Source: Puniceicoccaceae bacterium (GTDB taxonomy: Bacteria > Verrucomicrobiota > Verrucomicrobiia > Opitutales > Coraliomargaritaceae). From it: 42,279 nt of DNA. Where the stretch lies: assembly GCA_007117865.1 (NCBI GenBank), contig SKFT01000041.1, forward strand, positions 1-42,279, read 5' to 3'. Shown here in pieces: positions 39,092 to 42,279 of this stretch. Positions within the stretch are counted from its first letter, which is position 1, and each line of letters opens with the position of its first letter. Made by a program: the position numbers and the translations under genes. The notes under the pieces were generated by a model. It was not told the DNA's origin. It saw nothing but the letters and a program-made list of their open reading frames with translations, and did not search any database.

Positions 39092-40734
39092 AAAAAGCGG
39101 CACCCCATTATGTCTGTGGTCATCGTTCACCCGATACCGATGCCATTGTTTCCGCCTATGCCCTGGCTTGGTTGCATCGTCAGCGCTATCCCAACTCAAA
39201 CGCGCAGGCAATTCGCCTGGGTGATGCCAACCGCCAAACGGACTGGCTTTTTACCAGCAGCAATTGCGAATTGCCTCCGGTGCGTATGTCCTGTCTTGCG
39301 AATGCCGGGGAGATTTTCAGCGAGGCTCCACAGGTTGGCTTGGATATGCCACTCAGGGAGGCACTGGAAAACATTCAACGCATGGATGCCTCATTTGCCG
39401 TTGTTTGCGATGAGGAACAGCGACCCATTGGAATTGTCAGCAACCGCCACCCGCGCACAAATTACCTGCTTCAATGCAATGTGGAGGATTTCTTTGGCAC
39501 CCTGCTGGACTTCTCCCACATTGTCCAAGGTCTTCCGCTGGAGGCTCTGAACAGCAGTGACGTGGCTGAGATCGATCGGCTTGAGGTCGTCATGCATAAA
39601 CACACATTTGCCGGCGAGTGGAATGAAAATACGGTTCTCGTCCTTGGCGATCGCGACCTTTTGCTTGAAAAAATCATTCAACAGCCACCTGCTGCCGTTG
39701 TGCTGCTGGGCATGGATTCGGTCAGGGCTAGGGAAATCGCCAATCAGCTAACGTGCCCGACATTTTTGTTTAAAGGCTCGGTGGTAAACCTCTGCGCACG
39801 ATTACCCGGGTGCGTACCTTGCGAGACGGCGCTTGAGCCAAACTTTCCCATCCTAAAAGCCGACACCGATCTTCTGACACTGGAAAAAGCCGTTCGCGCC
39901 CATCCGTTGGGCATCGTGGTTGTGGACGCTGAAAACCGTTTTATGGGCACACTTTCAGCCGATGACCTACTCTCAACCCCGCGTCCAAAGCTGAGCCTGG
40001 TGGATCATAGTGAAAGACGGCAAAGCATCGATGGGTTGGACCGCGCAGAGATTATCGAGATTCTGGATCACCACCGACTGGGTGATATCGAAACGCATAC
40101 CCCAATCGCAATTGATGTCAGACCGGTCGGTTCGACCGCCACAATTCTCTTTGCGCGAATAAGGGCGGCTCAGCTCAAAATGCCCAAGCATCTGGCTCGC
40201 TTGCTTTTGGGTGCATTAATCAGTGACACCCTGTTGCTGACTTCACCCACAACGACTCCAACAGATAAGGAAGCGGCAAAACACCTGGCCGACATTTCGG
40301 GTGTCGATTTGAACGCTTTTGGATTGGAGGTTTTGCGGCAAAACGACGAGCTTGCCAGTGCCTCTGCCGCGCAACTGGTAGCGCGCGACTGTAAAGAATT
40401 TCACCATGGCACCGAAACCTCCTTCCTAATCGCACAAATAGAAACGGTTGATCTTGCTTCGCTATCACCTGAATTGGTGGACTCATTGCGCGATGAACTG
40501 CTTAAACGCGTGCTATCAGCGCGTGCAGTCTTTGGTATCGTGATGGTAACGGATGTTATTAAAACCTGTAGCCGATTGATACTGGCAACTGAGGACCCTC
40601 AATTTCAAGCCGCCTTCGCGCTTGAGGCGCAGGAAGCTGAAGCCAATTGTTGGCAGGTGGAGGGCATGGTCTCCCGCAAAAAACAACTGCTTCCCTGGGT
40701 CTTCGAATGCCTGCAAAAGCAATCCAACCCCTAA
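39088..40734 (+). CDS. DHH-family (family II) inorganic pyrophosphatase with CBS/DRTGG regulatory insert
   Basis: YVCGHRSPDTDAIVSAYALAWL; CBS-like IQRMDASFAVVCDEEQRPIGIVS; LVDHSERRQS, EILDHHRLGDI; C-terminal SRKKQLLPW. Confidence 0.9.
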   Translation: MKKAAPHYVCGHRSPDTDAIVSAYALAWLHRQRYPNSNAQAIRLGDANRQTDWLFTSSNCELPPVRMSCLANAGEIFSEAPQVGLDMPLREALENIQRMDASFAVVCDEEQRPIGIVSNRHPRTNYLLQCNVEDFFGTLLDFSHIVQGLPLEALNSSDVAEIDRLEVVMHKHTFAGEWNENTVLVLGDRDLLLEKIIQQPPAAVVLLGMDSVRAREIANQLTCPTFLFKGSVVNLCARLPGCVPCETALEPNFPILKADTDLLTLEKAVRAHPLGIVVVDAENRFMGTLSADDLLSTPRPKLSLVDHSERRQSIDGLDRAEIIEILDHHRLGDIETHTPIAIDVRPVGSTATILFARIRAAQLKMPKHLARLLLGALISDTLLLTSPTTTPTDKEAAKHLADISGVDLNAFGLEVLRQNDELASASAAQLVARDCKEFHHGTETSFLIAQIETVDLASLSPELVDSLRDELLKRVLSARAVFGIVMVTDVIKTCSRLILATEDPQFQAAFALEAQEAEANCWQVEGMVSRKKQLLPWVFECLQKQSNP

Positions 40735-40746
40735 ACGCCGAAGCCC

Positions 40747-41946
40747 ATGACAAACCCATCTACCAACTCATTCACCGTCTGCTGGCTGCACGAAAAAAAA
40801 GGTGCTTTCGGCGGTGCCGAAGCCAATGTGATCGAAACAGCGTTGGCACTTAAGGAACGCGGATTCAACAACATCCTGGCCTACCGCGAAAACACCGGAA
40901 TCGATAGCGAGCGCTGGGATCATGCCTTTGATTCAAGTATTGCGATACCAGCCGACACCCCGGCAAGTGCGCTATTGAAAGATATACGCGCCGATTTATT
41001 TTGGATTCACAACTGGTCTTGCAGCAGCGATTTTGAGGATTTGCGCAGCATCGGAATTCCGCGAGTTCGAATGATACATGACCATGCTATGTATTGCATG
41101 CGCCATTACAAATACCATCCGCTAACCCGCCGCAATTGTACCCGTCCGGCCTCGCTTGCCTGCGTTTTTCCCTGCATGGCACCCGTTCAACGTGGCTCTG
41201 GCATGTGGCCGATCAAGTTGGCCAGCTTCTCTGCCAAGCTTAGGGAAATCAATGACAACCGGGGACTGGATCAACTTGTGGTCAATTCCCGCTTCATGGC
41301 GGGTGAACTCCTGAAAAATGGATTTTTGCATGAGCAAATTAAAGTATTAGCACCATTGCCACCTGAAAGGGAATTGCCGGATAGCGTCCTGAAAACACCA
41401 CCAGTAAAAGGGCATCTCCTCTTTGCCGGGCAAGTCATCCGCGGCAAAGGTCTTGATGTGTTGCTAAAGGCTCTCGCACTAGCCAAAGGCAGCGATTGGA
41501 GCTTAACGGTTGCTGGCAGTGGCTCGGCACTGGAAAAATGTCAATCGCTGGCACAGAAATTAACCCTCAATGATCGCATTCAATGGCTCGGGCACTTAAC
41601 TCCTCTGGAGCTGGCACGACTCTATCGAAGCGCGTCTATCGTTATTGTTCCCTCCATGTGGCAGGAGCCGTTCGGCATGATTGGTATTGAGGCGATGCGC
41701 CACGCACGCCCAGTCATTGCTTTCGCATCCGGAGGGATTCCTGAGTGGATACATGACCGGCAACATGGACGACTGGTAAAAACAGGAGACGTTTACGCCC
41801 TTCGGGATGCCATCGTGGATTTGCTTGAAAACCCGGATAAAACCAAGGCCTACGGCGAAAATGCCAGTCGTTGGGTGCAGGAAAACTTCTCCTTCAAAGA
41901 TTACATTGAAAACCTGAAGGACTTACTCATGAAGCTATCAAGATAG
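40747..41946 (+). CDS. Glycosyltransferase family 4 (GT-B)
   Basis: GAFGGAEANVIETALALKERGF; LLFAGQVIRGKGLDVLLKALALA; IVPSMWQEPFGMIGIEAMRHARPVIAFASGGIPEWI. Confidence 0.92.
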   Translation: MTNPSTNSFTVCWLHEKKGAFGGAEANVIETALALKERGFNNILAYRENTGIDSERWDHAFDSSIAIPADTPASALLKDIRADLFWIHNWSCSSDFEDLRSIGIPRVRMIHDHAMYCMRHYKYHPLTRRNCTRPASLACVFPCMAPVQRGSGMWPIKLASFSAKLREINDNRGLDQLVVNSRFMAGELLKNGFLHEQIKVLAPLPPERELPDSVLKTPPVKGHLLFAGQVIRGKGLDVLLKALALAKGSDWSLTVAGSGSALEKCQSLAQKLTLNDRIQWLGHLTPLELARLYRSASIVIVPSMWQEPFGMIGIEAMRHARPVIAFASGGIPEWIHDRQHGRLVKTGDVYALRDAIVDLLENPDKTKAYGENASRWVQENFSFKDYIENLKDLLMKLSR

Positions 41947-42214
41947 CCCTTCCGCCTTTCAAAAATCAGTGCCGCAATGAAAGCGTGGACAAACAGGAGG
42001 CTGCCTGCCAAGGATTATCCTGAATCAGAACTCTGAGACTTTGCCTGGCACGCCATGGCGTAATTGCTTGACTCTGACCATCAAATAAAGGTCACTACCA
42101 CAAATCCTGATGGAAATATATTACCAATTAAATCCGTGAGTTTCACTAAGGATAACTGTTACCTGAATCCGTGAAATTCCCCTCATAAAATAGGTGCAAC
42201 TTGTTTCCTGTCAG

Positions 42215-42243
42215 TATTTAGTGTTATTTTTCAACACTAAATA
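42215..42243. repeat. Perfect 11-bp inverted repeat with 7-nt loop
   Basis: TATTTAGTGTT-ATTTTTC-AACACTAAATA; no T-tract typical of an intrinsic terminator after it. Confidence 0.6.
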
Positions 42244-42245
42244 TA

Positions 42246-42262
42246 TTCACCTCGCAGGTGAA
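42246..42262. repeat. Perfect 7-bp inverted repeat with 3-nt loop
   Basis: TTCACCT-CGC-AGGTGAA directly after the preceding hairpin. Confidence 0.5.
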
Positions 42263-42279
42263 ATTTCTTATGCAAGTAA

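Noticed and set aside
1-42279. CRISPR arrays, tRNA/rRNA genes, intact transposases, toxin-antitoxin or known anti-phage defence genes
   Set aside because: None recognised on reading the sequence and ORF translations; the content is consistently glycan synthesis and signalling.

Overview
The window is a large surface/exopolysaccharide biosynthesis and export locus from what looks like a Verrucomicrobiota (Opitutae-like) bacterium; the taxonomy is inferred from protein style only. It is interleaved with an unusually dense signal-transduction array. (1) Minus strand 111-8557: ExeA-like AAA ATPase, Wzc/GumC-like co-polymerase with an apparently degenerate kinase domain, two paralogous Wza-like export proteins, O-antigen ligase/polymerase-like protein, Wzx-like flippase, small membrane protein. 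(2) Plus strand 8645-19951: pyruvyl transferase, GT4, GT2, alkaline-phosphatase-superfamily protein, FemAB-like protein, a 208-bp inverted-repeat-bounded non-coding element, a soluble HATPase/histidine-kinase-like protein, a uridine-kinase-like + metallophosphoesterase fusion, a nucleotidyltransferase-like protein, GT2 and GT8-like enzymes. (3) Minus strand 36344-19970: a tightly packed 10-gene run holding four sensor kinases (one TtrS/PhnD-like), a stand-alone receiver, a receiver/pseudo-kinase, an RsbW-like kinase + SpoIIE phosphatase fusion, an outer-membrane-like protein, a degenerate nucleotidyltransferase/hexapeptide protein and an ExoY/WbaP-like priming glycosyltransferase. (4) Divergent plus strand 36445-41946: stand-alone STAS antagonist, a WecG/TagA glycosyltransferase fused to a C-terminal STAS domain, GT4, CBS/DRTGG inorganic pyrophosphatase, GT4. 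The main hypothesis is a partner-switching (RsbW/SpoIIE/STAS) circuit that acts directly on a glycosyltransferase through its STAS domain; no DNA-binding output domain was recognised anywhere in the array. All functions are from reading motifs by eye; no database search was run.
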